Shown piece by piece: positions 8,764 to 18,221 of a stretch of 64,000 nucleotides of DNA; within the stretch, counting starts at the first letter, position 1, and each line of letters opens with the position of its first letter. The notes beneath the pieces were generated by a model. It had not been told where the DNA came from. It saw only the letters and a list, made by a program, of their open reading frames with translations, and did no database searches. The translations under genes and the position numbers were made by a program. Source of the stretch: Neiella holothuriorum (lineage in GTDB: Bacteria > Pseudomonadota > Gammaproteobacteria > Enterobacterales > Neiellaceae); contig NZ_JAHZSS010000019.1 in NCBI RefSeq assembly GCF_019457915.1, forward strand, positions 32,851 through 96,850, written 5' to 3'.

Positions 8764-9987
8764 TCAAGATTTCGCCGTTTGAGCGTGGCCTTTGGCACGC
8801 TGTGCCAGTGCCGCCACCAAAGGTGTCGCGCTTAAACCATGTAACAGTACGCTGAGAATAATGGTGCAAACCACGGTCATGCTAATGGTGTGCACTCCGG
8901 GCAGATCACTATTGTAAACAATCACGGCGAACACAATGCTGGCTAACCCGCGGGGGCCAAACCAACCAATAAACAATTTCTCACCTAACGCTAATTTTAA
9001 GCCTGCCAACGAAACAAAAACTGGCAGCATTCGAATGACGGTCAAACTCAGTATTGAGTACAACAGAATGTGCCAGTCAAACGCTGAATGCGATTTCGAG
9101 ATAACAACGGCCCCAAAGGCAACCCAAGTGATTAAAGAGAATAAGTCGCCAACGCCTTCGGCCCGCTCCAAGATTACATGTTTCAGTGGGTGATGTTTCG
9201 TCAACCAACCAAACACTAAGCCACCGATAAAAGCGGCAATAAAACCACTGCCTCCCGACGCCTGAGCTAGCGCGAAACAAGTAACGGCCATGGCCACAAC
9301 GGGCACTTGCAACCAAGACTCTTCAAGCCATTGATGACGGCTGCAACGCTTTAGCAGCCAAGCGCCGGGCACACTAACAACCATAGCGACCAGCACGCCA
9401 ATGCCAATTTCTTCGGCCATTAAATGCAGGGCCAGTATAGAAATGCCGTGATCGCCACGCTGCCCTTCGGCAAGCGCTAGCAACAAAAATAATATGGGCA
9501 CACAAATGCCATCATTCAGCCCGCTTTCAAAATTGAGCCCTTCGCGAATTGGTGCTGGAACCGAAGGGTCACTAACGACCGCTTTGCCCAGCGCCGCATC
9601 GGTTGGCGCAAGCATGGTGGCCAGAATCGCCATTTCCAACATCGACAAATGATCGAACAGCAGCCAAGCAACAGCAAATCCAAACAGAATGGTGAGCGGT
9701 AGCGACAACATTAGCAGCCGCTCTGGTATGCGAACGTTGCGCTTGAGTACACCTAAATCGGCATGCGCGGCGTCAGTAAACAACACCATGGCTAACGTTA
9801 ATTCGGCGATGAGCCGTATACCGTTTGCATCGAGCGTTAGTTGCAGCCAGCCCAATCCCAACGGCCCAAGCGCCACACCAAATAAGGTGAACACAACAGC
9901 ACCATTAACCCAAGTTCGAGCAAGGCCACCCGCCACGACGCTATACATAAAAGCAAATGCCGCCAACAACGCTAAGTTTTGATACAA
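8764..9987 (-). CDS. CPA1-family Na+/H+ antiporter
   Basis: Cation:proton antiporter of 407 residues with about 12 membrane spans. The hallmark transport-core motifs are APTDAALGKAV (near residue 127) and ESGLNDGICVPI (near 155), the ND-containing CPA1 signature. No long cytoplasmic tail is present, so it is a short NhaP-like protein. The start is TTG at 9987, with AGGAG eight bases upstream. It is monocistronic and divergent from cysK across a 378-bp gap. It likely helps Na+ and pH homeostasis in a saline habitat. Confidence 0.88.
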   Translation of the reverse strand: MYQNLALLAAFAFMYSVVAGGLARTWVNGAVVFTLFGVALGPLGLGWLQLTLDANGIRLIAELTLAMVLFTDAAHADLGVLKRNVRIPERLLMLSLPLTILFGFAVAWLLFDHLSMLEMAILATMLAPTDAALGKAVVSDPSVPAPIREGLNFESGLNDGICVPILFLLLALAEGQRGDHGISILALHLMAEEIGIGVLVAMVVSVPGAWLLKRCSRHQWLEESWLQVPVVAMAVTCFALAQASGGSGFIAAFIGGLVFGWLTKHHPLKHVILERAEGVGDLFSLITWVAFGAVVISKSHSAFDWHILLYSILSLTVIRMLPVFVSLAGLKLALGEKLFIGWFGPRGLASIVFAVIVYNSDLPGVHTISMTVVCTIILSVLLHGLSATPLVAALAQRAKGHAQTAKS

Positions 9988-10365
9988 GATGACGTCTCCT
10001 GTTCAGTTGAAGCAACCCGTTGCTGTCCACCTCATCAAGCCATTTACACCGAAACGCCTAAATAAGCGGAATTAAGGCAAACTCATTGCCGGTTGCAAAT
10101 AATTGTCGGGAGTAAATAAAGGGGCGCCTCGGCTCCATATTGTTCGCATCAGCAAGGTTAAACTTAGCTGCTGCGGCGACATGTCGCGCAAAAAGAATTT
10201 GATATCCGCTCGGCCGCTAATTGCCTTTGGTAAGCTATATTTCTTAAAGTTATGGTAAGCGTAAAGTAATGAGCAATATCGTTATAACAAACTTGACTTT
10301 GCAGCTCGGGTTTTACCGCCTATGCTAGCTCTCAATCTAATGTAAATTGGCTCAAGGACTTGGGT
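9988..10365. other. Divergent intergenic region, antiporter/cysK
   Basis: No gene is seen in these 378 bases. The region must hold promoters for both flanking genes. The only promoter I can support is the cysK candidate at 10299-10326. No CysB site could be recognised by eye. Confidence 0.6.
10299..10326 (+). promoter_or_regulatory. Candidate sigma70 promoter of cysK
   Basis: TTGCAG, a 16-bp spacer, then TATGCT, ending 39 bases before the cysK ATG. Both boxes are 4/6 matches, so this is plausible but not decisive. Confidence 0.35.
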
Positions 10366-11328
10366 ATGAACGTATACGAAGATAATTCAGCAACTATCGG
10401 CAATACACCGCTGGTTAAACTAAATCGCTTGGTAGAAGGCGGCAATGTTTACGCTAAAGTAGAAGCACGCAACCCAAGCTTCTCAGTCAAGTGCCGTATT
10501 GGCGCCAACATGATTTGGGATGCCGAAGAAAAAGGTTTGCTGACCAAAGACAAAGTATTGGTTGAGCCTACCAGTGGTAACACAGGTATTGCCTTGGCAT
10601 TCGTTGCGGCGGCTCGCGGTTACAAGCTGATCTTGACCATGCCAAACACCATGAGCTTGGAGCGTCGTAAGTTGCTCAAAGCGTTGGGTGCCGACTTGGT
10701 ACTGACCGATGGCGCAAAAGGTATGAAAGGTGCCATTGCTAAAGCTGAAGAGCTGCGCGATGGCGATCCAGACAAGTACCTGATTTTGGGCCAATTCGAA
10801 AACCCGGCTAACCCAGAAATTCACGTTAAAACAACAGGCCCAGAGATCTGGAATGATACCGATGGTGAAGTTGATATCTTCATCGCAGGCGTTGGTACAG
10901 GCGGCACCATTACTGGTGTTAGCCGTTACATTAAGCAAACGCAGGGTAAAGACATTTTGTCTGTTGCTGTTGAGCCTGTTGAGTCACCAGTAATCACCCA
11001 AGCAAAAGCTGGTGAAGAATTGACGCCTGGTCCTCACAAAATCCAGGGTATTGGCGCTGGCTTTATTCCGGGTAACCTCGACTTAGACTTGGTTGACCGT
11101 GTTGAGCAAGTGAGCAGCGAAGATGCCATTGCCACAGCTCGCGAGTTGATGGACAAAGAAGGCATTCTTGCAGGTATTAGCTCTGGTGCAGCGGTTGTTG
11201 CAGCACAGCGTTTGTCAGCAGAATTCCCAGATAAGAAAATCGTCGTTATCTTGCCAAGTGCTGCTGAGCGCTACCTATCGAGCGCATTGTTCGCTGGCGT
11301 CTTTACTGAACAAGAAAACGTCCAGTAA
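10366..11328 (+). CDS. cysK: Cysteine synthase A (O-acetylserine sulfhydrylase)
   Basis: PLP enzyme that joins O-acetylserine and sulfide to make cysteine. The 320 residues align along their whole length with E. coli Cys[19 protein letters not shown] holds the PLP lysine, [11 protein letters not shown] the substrate loop, [15 protein letters not shown] the phosphate-binding glycines, and GISSGAA the C-terminal loop. CysM paralogues lack several of these residues. The ATG at 10366 has AAGGA seven bases upstream; an in-frame TTG at 10360 is closer to the RBS and less likely. It stands alone and ends in a strong terminator. Confidence 0.97.
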   Translation: MNVYEDNSATIGNTPLVKLNRLVEGGNVYAKVEARNPSFSVKCRIGANMIWDAEEKGLLTKDKVLVEPTSGNTGIALAFVAAARGYKLILTMPNTMSLERRKLLKALGADLVLTDGAKGMKGAIAKAEELRDGDPDKYLILGQFENPANPEIHVKTTGPEIWNDTDGEVDIFIAGVGTGGTITGVSRYIKQTQGKDILSVAVEPVESPVITQAKAGEELTPGPHKIQGIGAGFIPGNLDLDLVDRVEQVSSEDAIATARELMDKEGILAGISSGAAVVAAQRLSAEFPDKKIVVILPSAAERYLSSALFAGVFTEQENVQ

Positions 11329-11361
11329 CGCCTTCGTCTTATAAAGCAACGTTAGTTGATT

Positions 11362-11392
11362 AAAAAAGCGACACTCCGGTGTCGCTTTTTTT
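11362..11392 (+). terminator. Rho-independent terminator of cysK
   Basis: GCGACAC-TCCG-GTGTCGC stem flanked by A6 and T7, so it could also stop minus-strand transcripts. Confidence 0.9.
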
Positions 11393-11596
11393 GTGTTTTC
11401 AACGGCTTTCGCATGTTTATGCGAATAAATGAATAAAAAGTCACTTCTACCCCACCTGAATGCTTGCGCCTTAACCAATAATGGTGCAAAGTGGCCTGTC
11501 TATATAATTCGATTATAAGCCGCTGCCATGCGGCCTGCGCCAACGAAATGTGAGCCTGGCCCCTCACTTTTGGAAAGAAATTCTTAAGGAGTACGT

Positions 11597-13267
11597 ATGT
11601 GTTCAATTCTCGGTATTCTTGACATCAAATCTGATGTCTCCGAGCTGCGCCAACAAGCGCTTCAACTCTCTAAGTTGATGCGCCACCGCGGCCCCGACTG
11701 GTCTGGCATTTACACCAGTGACAATGCCATTCTGGCCCACGAACGCCTGTCTATTGTCGGCGTCGAGAATGGTGCTCAACCGCTGCTCAATCCGAGTAAA
11801 ACACATGCGTTAGCCGTCAATGGCGAGATTTACAATCACAAAGAACTCGAAGCAAATTTAGGCATCGACTTCCAATTTCAAACACGTTCTGACTGTGAAG
11901 TGATCTTGGCGCTGTACCAAGAACATGGCATTAACTTCATCGACAAGCTCAATGGCATGTTCGCATTCGTTTTATATGACGAAGAGAAAAACAGCTACCT
12001 AATCGCCCGAGATCACATCGGTATTATTCCGCTATACATTGGTTGGGATGAGCACGGTAATTTCTATGTAGCTTCAGAAATGAAGTCGCTAACGCCCGTT
12101 TGTAACCGCGTTGAAACCTTCCCTCCTGGCCATTATTTAGATAGCACTACGGGTGAGTTTACCCGTTACTACAACCGTGACTGGCACAGCCACGATGCCG
12201 TTAAAGACAACGAAAGTTCGGTTGCTGAATTGCGTGAAGCATTAGAAGAGTCGGTGAAAAGTCACTTGATGTCTGATGTTCCATACGGCGTATTGCTGTC
12301 GGGCGGCCTAGATTCGTCAGTAACTTCGGCCATTGCGCAGAAATTCTCAAAACGTCGTGTTGAAGATGATGAGAAATCCGAAGCCTGGTGGCCACGCCTT
12401 CACTCGTTTGCGGTTGGCCTAAAAGGTTCGCCGGATTTGATTGCAGCTCAAAAAGTTGCCGATCACATTGGTACCGTGCACCACGAAATTCACTTCACGG
12501 TACAAGAAGGTTTGGATGCCATTCGAGATGTTATCTATCATCTCGAAACTTACGATGTGACAACCATTCGCGCTTCAACCCCAATGTACTTGATGGCTCG
12601 CCAAATCAAAGCCATGGGCATCAAAATGGTGTTGTCTGGTGAAGGTGCTGACGAAATTTTCGGTGGCTACTTGTACTTCCACAAAGCGCCAAATGCTCAA
12701 GAGTTCCACGAAGAACTACTGCGTAAACTCGACAAGCTAAACCTGTTCGATTGCTTACGCGCCAACAAAGCCATGTCAGCTTGGGGCGTAGAAGCTCGCG
12801 TTCCTTTCTTGGACAAGAAGTTCATGGACGTGGCCATGCGTATTAACCCTGCTGATAAGATGTGCGGCTCAAACGGTAAAATGGAAAAACACATCTTACG
12901 TGAAGCATTCGCGCACTTGTTGCCAGAAAGCGTTGCTTGGCGCCAAAAGGAGCAGTTCTCTGATGGTGTGGGTTACAGCTGGATTGATACCTTAAAAGAA
13001 ATGACCGATTCAGAAGTAACCGATCAAGAATTGGCTAGCGCTGAATACAAGTTCCCAATCAATACGCCAGATAGCAAAGAAGCCTACTTCTATCGCCGTA
13101 TCTTTGAAGAGCATTTTGGTAAGGTTGATACCGTGCTGCAAACGGTACCACATGGTAAGTCTGTCGCTTGTTCTACCCCAGAAGCATTGGCGTGGGATGA
13201 AAGCTTCCAGAACCTGAACGATCCATCAGGTCGTACCGTTGGTGTGCACAACGAGTCTTACGATTAA
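11597..13267 (+). CDS. asnB: Asparagine synthetase B (glutamine-hydrolysing)
   Basis: Makes asparagine from aspartate, ATP and glutamine. The mature enzyme exposes Cys2 (MCSILGI), the nucleophile of the N-terminal class II glutaminase domain (about 1-200; RHRGPDWSG and NGEIYNH motifs). The synthetase domain carries the pyrophosphate loop LSGGLDSS near residue 235 and GEGADEIFGGY near 350. At 556 residues it matches E. coli AsnB (554). AAGGAG lies six bases before the ATG. It is a single gene with its own terminator. Confidence 0.97.
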   Translation: MCSILGILDIKSDVSELRQQALQLSKLMRHRGPDWSGIYTSDNAILAHERLSIVGVENGAQPLLNPSKTHALAVNGEIYNHKELEANLGIDFQFQTRSDCEVILALYQEHGINFIDKLNGMFAFVLYDEEKNSYLIARDHIGIIPLYIGWDEHGNFYVASEMKSLTPVCNRVETFPPGHYLDSTTGEFTRYYNRDWHSHDAVKDNESSVAELREALEESVKSHLMSDVPYGVLLSGGLDSSVTSAIAQKFSKRRVEDDEKSEAWWPRLHSFAVGLKGSPDLIAAQKVADHIGTVHHEIHFTVQEGLDAIRDVIYHLETYDVTTIRASTPMYLMARQIKAMGIKMVLSGEGADEIFGGYLYFHKAPNAQEFHEELLRKLDKLNLFDCLRANKAMSAWGVEARVPFLDKKFMDVAMRINPADKMCGSNGKMEKHILREAFAHLLPESVAWRQKEQFSDGVGYSWIDTLKEMTDSEVTDQELASAEYKFPINTPDSKEAYFYRRIFEEHFGKVDTVLQTVPHGKSVACSTPEALAWDESFQNLNDPSGRTVGVHNESYD

Positions 13268-13287
13268 TGCCAATTGGGCATTAAGAT

Positions 13288-13316
13288 AAAAAACGCCAGC
13301 ACATGCTGGCGTTTTT
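13288..13316 (+). terminator. Rho-independent terminator of asnB
   Basis: AAACGCCAGC-ACAT-GCTGGCG stem followed by T5GT5, 20 bases after the asnB stop. Confidence 0.92.
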
Positions 13317-13411
13317 GTTTTTAAGGCAACCAAGATCTGGATTTAAATCAACATGCACCAAGGGCAAATTTCATACATTACCGCGCGTAACGATGACACG
13401 AACTAACTAGC

Positions 13412-14431
13412 ATGAATCAGTTGACCATTACTCCCAATCATCCTGCCATTTGTTATCTGGGCCACTGCGACCGCTCCAACCCAAAACAGGCAGTCCATTC
13501 ATGGCCTTTATCAGGCCTGCGGATCCGAGTTCGTTGCCAGTCACTGCTCCTGCTGATAACAAGCCAGAAAGGCCCTGTGCCACTGCCAAATTATTACGAT
13601 GTGTATGCCAATGGTAAGCTCCATACTACGCTGTGCGTGGAGCGATCAAAGAAGCAGTATCAGATTTCGTTGAGCCAAAATGAGCAGCTGCATGACATAG
13701 AAATTTATCGTCGCACCGAGTCGATGACGGGCAGTTGTAGTTTCGATGGTCTGGTTCTGTACAGTGACAACCGTCAACCTGAAATTGAAACAGCGAAGCC
13801 GCGGCAACGATTAATCGAGTTTTATGGCGACTCCATCAGCTGTGGTTACGGTAATGAGGGCCATGGCCAAGGTTATAACCCATCGCAATCAAACGCTTGC
13901 ATGGCATTTCCAGCACTTATTGGTCGGCATCTAAACGCTGACGTTAGTGTTGTTGCCTATTCCGGTGAAGGTATCTTTCGACGCTTTGATGGCAATGAAT
14001 CGGGAGCTGTACCAAGCTTTTACAATCGTTCTCATTTTTTCAGTAAAACTGATTGGGATTATTCGCAACAACCTGCCGATGCCGTGGTCATTAACTTAGG
14101 AACCAATGACTTTGTTTCAGGCGTGCCGACAAAGGCCAAGTTCGTCAACGCCTACACAGGCTTTATCCAACAATTAGCTAAGCATCATCCTGACGCCAAA
14201 TTTTTCGTCATCTTTGGCCCGAATCGCATGGTTGATGACTGGCAGCAACAGCAAGGCTACTTGCAACAAGTTGTAGCCGAGACAAGACAGTTGGGCATTG
14301 TTTGCGAGTTTATCGAAATTGAAACACTCATTGACGGACTATCTGGCAGCGATTCTCATCCTAATTTGGCCCAACACCGTCATATGGCCGAGATTATTTC
14401 CAACCACATTGCTGACACAATGGGTTGGTAA
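13412..14431 (+). CDS. SGNH esterase, carbohydrate esterase family 2-like
   Basis: Likely deacetylase of sugars or polysaccharides. The 339 residues have an N-terminal beta-rich domain (about 1-120) and a C-terminal SGNH hydrolase fold: nucleophile Ser141 in YGDSISCGYGNEG, the oxyanion Asn block NLGTNDF near 233, and the Asp314-x-His316 dyad in SGSDSHPN. The GDS-I-[ST]-CGYG wording and two-domain plan are those of CE2 acetyl esterases. No signal peptide is visible, so it appears cytoplasmic, which is unusual for a polysaccharide enzyme. No clear RBS precedes the ATG, so the start is uncertain. It lies 38 bp upstream of a phosphatase gene. Confidence 0.75.
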   Translation: MNQLTITPNHPAICYLGHCDRSNPKQAVHSWPLSGLRIRVRCQSLLLLITSQKGPVPLPNYYDVYANGKLHTTLCVERSKKQYQISLSQNEQLHDIEIYRRTESMTGSCSFDGLVLYSDNRQPEIETAKPRQRLIEFYGDSISCGYGNEGHGQGYNPSQSNACMAFPALIGRHLNADVSVVAYSGEGIFRRFDGNESGAVPSFYNRSHFFSKTDWDYSQQPADAVVINLGTNDFVSGVPTKAKFVNAYTGFIQQLAKHHPDAKFFVIFGPNRMVDDWQQQQGYLQQVVAETRQLGIVCEFIEIETLIDGLSGSDSHPNLAQHRHMAEIISNHIADTMGW

Positions 14432-14469
14432 ACTGTTTAACGTAAACCACAACAAGATTAGAGAAAATC

Positions 14470-14961
14470 ATGAGTTCACATCCATTTCAAACACTCAAAC
14501 TTGACCAATTAAGCTTACTTTTTACGCCTTGCCCAGGAACCAAAGAGCAGTCACTGCAAGATTCATTGCAAACCCTCAAAGCAGCTGGCGCCGAAGTGCT
14601 CATTACCATGATGCCAAGCGAAGAAATGGTTAAAAATGAAGTCACCGCTTTGCCAGAGCTATGTGCTGCGCTGGGCATCGAATGGTTTCATTTCCCAGTG
14701 GAAGATGATTGCGCGCCTGACCAAGAATGCCAATTAAAATGGGCCAACGAAAAAGCTGCCGTTGTGGCAGCTGCCAAAGCGAATAAAACCATTGCTGTTC
14801 ACTGTAAAGGCGGAACTGGCCGCACCGGTTTGATGATTAGCTTGATCTTGGCCGAACTTGGCCTTGGCTATGACGAGATTGTTGAACGAGTCCAAGCCGT
14901 GAAGGAAAAGTCACTGACTCTTCCTCCTCATGTTAAGTACCTCAAACAATATCTCGCATAA
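14470..14961 (+). CDS. Protein tyrosine/dual-specificity phosphatase
   Basis: Cytosolic 163-residue Cys-dependent phosphatase. The P-loop HCKGGTGRTG gives the nucleophile Cys112 and Arg118; acidic residues near 79-81 (VEDDCAPDQ) could supply the general acid. The overall shape (N-terminal strand, early WPD-like loop, short C-terminal helices) resembles CDKN3-like or kinase-associated phosphatases found in marine gammaproteobacteria. AGAG lies six bases before the ATG. It is 38 bp after the CE2 gene and perhaps cotranscribed. No cognate kinase is visible, so the substrate is unknown. Confidence 0.82.
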   Translation: MSSHPFQTLKLDQLSLLFTPCPGTKEQSLQDSLQTLKAAGAEVLITMMPSEEMVKNEVTALPELCAALGIEWFHFPVEDDCAPDQECQLKWANEKAAVVAAAKANKTIAVHCKGGTGRTGLMISLILAELGLGYDEIVERVQAVKEKSLTLPPHVKYLKQYLA

Positions 14962-14987
14962 TAATTCAGAATGCCGATCTAACGCCC

Positions 14988-15015
14988 ATACTGCTTAGCG
15001 TGTGGGCACTTTTCA
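14988..15015 (+). terminator. Weak terminator-like hairpin after the phosphatase gene
   Basis: GCCCATAC...GTGTGGGC pairs with one mismatch around an 8-base loop and is followed by ACTTTTC. The short T-run makes it only a possible terminator. Confidence 0.4.
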
Positions 15016-15073
15016 CTTGCTGAGTAATTTGCGCAGTCTATACTGAACGGACGCCCTAGTTACGAAGTTTGGC

Positions 15074-15820
15074 ATGATAAAAAACCTAACCGTTGCATTT
15101 ACCAGCCTTGTAATCCTATTCTCTCTCAGCGCTTCTGCTGCAGAATTTAAAGCCCATTGCCGTGATTATCCGCCCGAGCTCTACTTTGCTGGTGATAAGT
15201 GTGCTGGCATTATTCCGGATTTAGTCACTGACGTGTTGGCTGAACTCGGCCATTCAATTACTTGGTATAAAGTGCCTTGGATCCGCTCCATTGAATATGG
15301 CAAGAAAGGCACGGTTGATTTGCTCATTCGCCATTCAATGACGCCAGAGCGGGAACTGTTTTTAGTGCCGATTCCCTATGCCCATTTCACTCGCGAGCTG
15401 TCGTTTTATAAATCGCCTAAGTTCAAATCGGATGTGAACTCCTATGACGAGTTACGCAAACTAAAAATTGGCGCGATTCGTGGTCATTTCTATTCGCCAA
15501 CCTTTTCAACCCTCGACACCAGAGAATTAGTGCTCGTCAGTAAAACACCTCAGTTACTTAAGATGCTCGATATCGGCCGAATTGACGTGGCAGTTAGTTC
15601 GAGCTCTCATAGCGAACACTTATTTTCGGCTCGCTTTGAAAAATTGGACTTCGTCGACTCATTCAACAATTACATGTACATCAGCATTCCCAAAGCGTCA
15701 GATAACGTCCAATACAGCGAAGAGATAGCCGCTGCCATTCTGGAATACCGTAAAAATGGAAAGATCGATAAATACTATAAAAAATATGGTGTAACGCCGC
15801 CGAATCAAAGTTTTGACTAA
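15074..15820 (+). CDS. Periplasmic solute-binding protein, family 3
   Basis: Secreted 248-residue protein with a signal peptide (residues 1-22, cleavage likely after SAAA) and a family 3 extracellular solute-binding fold (GIIPDLVTDVLAELG near 50-65, then the hinge and RGHFYSP). The short form without a partner permease is common in Shewanella-like bacteria, where many orphan copies exist. No ABC transporter or sensor gene is adjacent, so the ligand and partner are unknown. The next gene is convergent. Confidence 0.75.
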   Translation: MIKNLTVAFTSLVILFSLSASAAEFKAHCRDYPPELYFAGDKCAGIIPDLVTDVLAELGHSITWYKVPWIRSIEYGKKGTVDLLIRHSMTPERELFLVPIPYAHFTRELSFYKSPKFKSDVNSYDELRKLKIGAIRGHFYSPTFSTLDTRELVLVSKTPQLLKMLDIGRIDVAVSSSSHSEHLFSARFEKLDFVDSFNNYMYISIPKASDNVQYSEEIAAAILEYRKNGKIDKYYKKYGVTPPNQSFD

Positions 15821-15855
15821 CCGCAGCGCGCCGATTCAATTGGCCGCCACAGTTA

Positions 15856-17769
15856 TCACTTGCGAGGCTGAAACCCAACCAATTGGCCGCCTTCACACAG
15901 CTGATAAACATTGATCGGTGCGCCCTGTTCATCCAGCTCCACCAAACCAATTCCCGCCGCATTAAGTAGCCGGCGCCCTTTTTCTCGCGACTCTGGCAGG
16001 TAGGGAACAATCGCCATATCTCGACGTTTGGTAAACCAATTCAACGGCGATTTAGGTGAGTAAATCCAGCGGTTCAACCGATCTAAAATGCGTAGCAAGC
16101 TGTCGGGAAATTCATTTTTAATGCCACTGCTGGTGATCTGCCAAATGTCAGACGATTGCTGCTGATGGCGGAGTCGCACCGCAAACATAAACGAATAGTG
16201 CACATCACCAGAGAGGATCACGAACCGCTCGGGCGTATGTTGGTGTTTGAACATATCGAGCAGCGCTTTGGCCGCACCAGGATGAGCCATCCAGCTTTCA
16301 GCATCAACCATCAATGGCTTGCCGAAAAAAGTAAACACATGTTGAATCGCCTCGATTAACTTCACCCCAAATACCGGAGCGGGTGAAACAACAATCGCTG
16401 CGGGAAGCTGCTCGAGTTGGCTTTGGAGCGCCACAATCGCTTCGTAGTCCATCAAACCAGACGGTTTATCAAAAGAGCGCTCCGAACGCCATCGCTGGGT
16501 GCGAGTATCCAACACCACTAAAGTGGGTGTGGTGGGCCAGCTATAGCCCCAATCAGACTTGGCAAAGAGTGTTTCAAGAACCTGTTGATGTGCCTCTTGG
16601 CCGACGTCGTCTAATGCCTTTTGCACTCGTTGTTGCTGGTCATTTGCAAGCAGCGTTAACTGATTACCTTGCCCCTGACACAAATAATATCCCAGCAACG
16701 CATTACCAATAATGCGTTTAGAGAGTGGATTGCCATAGGCAATTTGCTCCCAACGCGCACTCAAATTCCAGTCATCGGTGACATCATGATCATCAAAAAT
16801 CATTGCCGTTGGCACATGCGCCATTAATCGACGTACATTGGCTAGCCCTGCGGCAAACCGATCAATGACGACTTGCTGTTGTTGATACAAAGACAGCTCA
16901 TCGGCGCTGAGTTGCTGAGATAACTCCGGCGGCAGCGCAGTGCTGTTGGCCTGCCATAAGCTTGGCGACCAAACCATCAGATACATGGTGACAACTTCGG
17001 CCAAACTAATGAGGTGATTTTCAGCATTATCAGAGGTGAAAATTGGTTTCTTCACCCCTTTGAAAATCTTATCTGCTACAGCTTGACCAGAGTGGGTTAG
17101 CGGCAGCAATTCACTGCGATTAAAATAGTTTGGCTGTTGATGATGCAGCGCGTCAGATGAAGACACAGCGCATTGAGGCAAGTCTTCGCCAGTAAAACCA
17201 AGCTCGCTAATTGCTTGATGAATCGCCCTTAACATGGGCGCAGCCACATCATCACAATAAATTTGGTCACCACTTAACAGCAATAATTGTGGCCACTCTT
17301 GTACAGGTTTAGCCGCCAGTAAGGCATCGGCTTCGACCAAGCCATCGATGGAATCATGATGCGGTTTACGGCACGACCCATGAAGTAATTTTGTAACCTT
17401 GGGAGCCAAATAGAAGCCGAGCGATCTGCGTGCTGAATAACATAGATTGTCGTGGCCCCAGTCAGCAAGTCCCAACCAATTTTGTTGCCCCTGAGGTTGC
17501 AACAGTAATTGATAGTCAACCCAACCTTGCTCAGGCAGCGGTGTACTTAGCGGTAATTGAATTTGATGAATCCACAAGTTTGCAGCGGCCTGATAGCTGA
17601 CCATGTGTTCATCAAGTGGAAAATCAACTTCATCAGTTTGCTCGGGTTTCAACAAAACACGACAACGAACGGCCTCAGACGTCACCAACCAACAGCCAAA
17701 ATGGGATGCTGAAACGTGGCGTAATATAGGTCCAGCCAAGACCAATTCTAATTTGGAATCCGTTGTCAT
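15856..17769 (-). CDS. PhoD-like metallophosphatase
   Basis: 637-residue protein with a beta-sandwich N-terminal domain (about 1-130) and a PhoD-like metallophosphoesterase domain. Metal-binding motifs are visible: LLLSGDQIYCDD (near 160), IFDDHDVTDDWN (near 325), and LSGDVHYSFMFAVR (near 540). It lacks the twin-arginine signal of secreted PhoD, so it looks cytoplasmic. AGGAGAGGTGG lies directly before the ATG. Members cleave phosphodiesters, but no substrate can be assigned. It is convergent with the solute-binding gene. Confidence 0.8.
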   Translation of the reverse strand: MTTDSKLELVLAGPILRHVSASHFGCWLVTSEAVRCRVLLKPEQTDEVDFPLDEHMVSYQAAANLWIHQIQLPLSTPLPEQGWVDYQLLLQPQGQQNWLGLADWGHDNLCYSARRSLGFYLAPKVTKLLHGSCRKPHHDSIDGLVEADALLAAKPVQEWPQLLLLSGDQIYCDDVAAPMLRAIHQAISELGFTGEDLPQCAVSSSDALHHQQPNYFNRSELLPLTHSGQAVADKIFKGVKKPIFTSDNAENHLISLAEVVTMYLMVWSPSLWQANSTALPPELSQQLSADELSLYQQQQVVIDRFAAGLANVRRLMAHVPTAMIFDDHDVTDDWNLSARWEQIAYGNPLSKRIIGNALLGYYLCQGQGNQLTLLANDQQQRVQKALDDVGQEAHQQVLETLFAKSDWGYSWPTTPTLVVLDTRTQRWRSERSFDKPSGLMDYEAIVALQSQLEQLPAAIVVSPAPVFGVKLIEAIQHVFTFFGKPLMVDAESWMAHPGAAKALLDMFKHQHTPERFVILSGDVHYSFMFAVRLRHQQQSSDIWQITSSGIKNEFPDSLLRILDRLNRWIYSPKSPLNWFTKRRDMAIVPYLPESREKGRRLLNAAGIGLVELDEQGAPINVYQLCEGGQLVGFQPRK

Positions 17770-17958
17770 CCACCTCTCCTAATAATGCCCTGTTAACCCA
17801 TCAGCGTGGCGCATCGCTGTGTTCACTGTTGGTCAGATGACAGCAAGATGCAAGTTGAGAGATGTAAAACGATTTTTCAGACACGGCCTGCTCTGATGAG
17901 AAAAACCTTGCTGTTGAGCACGTCGAAGTGCGACCGGCTAAGGGGAAGGCGAGTTGTT

Positions 17959-17984
17959 TATCCTTCGAGGCATCAGGATGAACG
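17959..17984. repeat. REP-like interspersed repeat, degenerate copy
   Basis: The stretch TATCCTTCGAGGCATCAGGA then TGAACG resembles the widespread bacterial intergenic element CATCCTTCGACAGGCTCAGG followed by ATGAACG. The assignment rests on recall of that consensus. A cleaner relative lies at 25014-25060. Confidence 0.45.
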
Positions 17985-18048
17985 CTTGGTTGGAACATCG
18001 CCGCTCCTGCGCTCTCATATAAACTCATGCGCCGCGGCAGGAGTAGCG

Positions 18049-18096
18049 CAGGGATGTGCTGTTTACGTACCTAAGGACGGATACAGTTCGTCCCTG
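18049..18096. repeat. Imperfect inverted repeat, possible MITE/REP relic
   Basis: A left arm of 23 bases (from CAGGGATG) pairs imperfectly with a right arm of 22 bases (to GTCCCTG) around a TAA-rich loop. It sits just beyond the terminator of the TonB receptor gene. It looks like a small dispersed element, but I cannot count its copies in the genome. Confidence 0.45.
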
Positions 18097-18101
18097 GACA
18101 T

Positions 18102-18125
18102 AAAAAAAAGCACCTTGCGGTGCTT
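18102..18125 (-). terminator. Rho-independent terminator of the TonB receptor gene
   Basis: On the minus strand AAGCACC-GCAA-GGTGCTT is followed by T6, about 100 bases after the receptor stop codon. Confidence 0.88.
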
Positions 18126-18221
18126 GACGGAGTGTAAGTGCGATAGATAGTTATAGTTATGCGAGGGCCGATCAGTGCAAGACTGATCGGCGATGTTGCT
18201 GGCGGGGCAATGCCCCACCGA

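Larger units (their letters stand above)
17770..18221. other. 452-bp intergenic region with interspersed-repeat character
   Basis: No convincing gene. Two overlapping frames (17801-18028 minus, 17806-18150 plus) have poor composition and lie over palindromes. The region holds a degenerate REP-like unit, an imperfect inverted repeat, a 7-bp paired element (18004-18010 with 18037-18043), the terminator of the TonB receptor gene and a hairpin at 18166-18189. Confidence 0.6.

Noticed and set aside
15074..15820. Family 3 binding protein as part of a signalling or transport system with the CE2 and phosphatase genes
   Set aside because: Spacing and motifs give no evidence of a shared function; the binding protein has no adjacent permease or sensor.
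17801..18150. Two overlapping open frames (75 and 114 codons) between PhoD-like and TonB receptor genes
   Set aside because: They overlap each other on opposite strands, lie over inverted repeats, have unusual composition and lack a clear RBS. They are better explained by repeat DNA.
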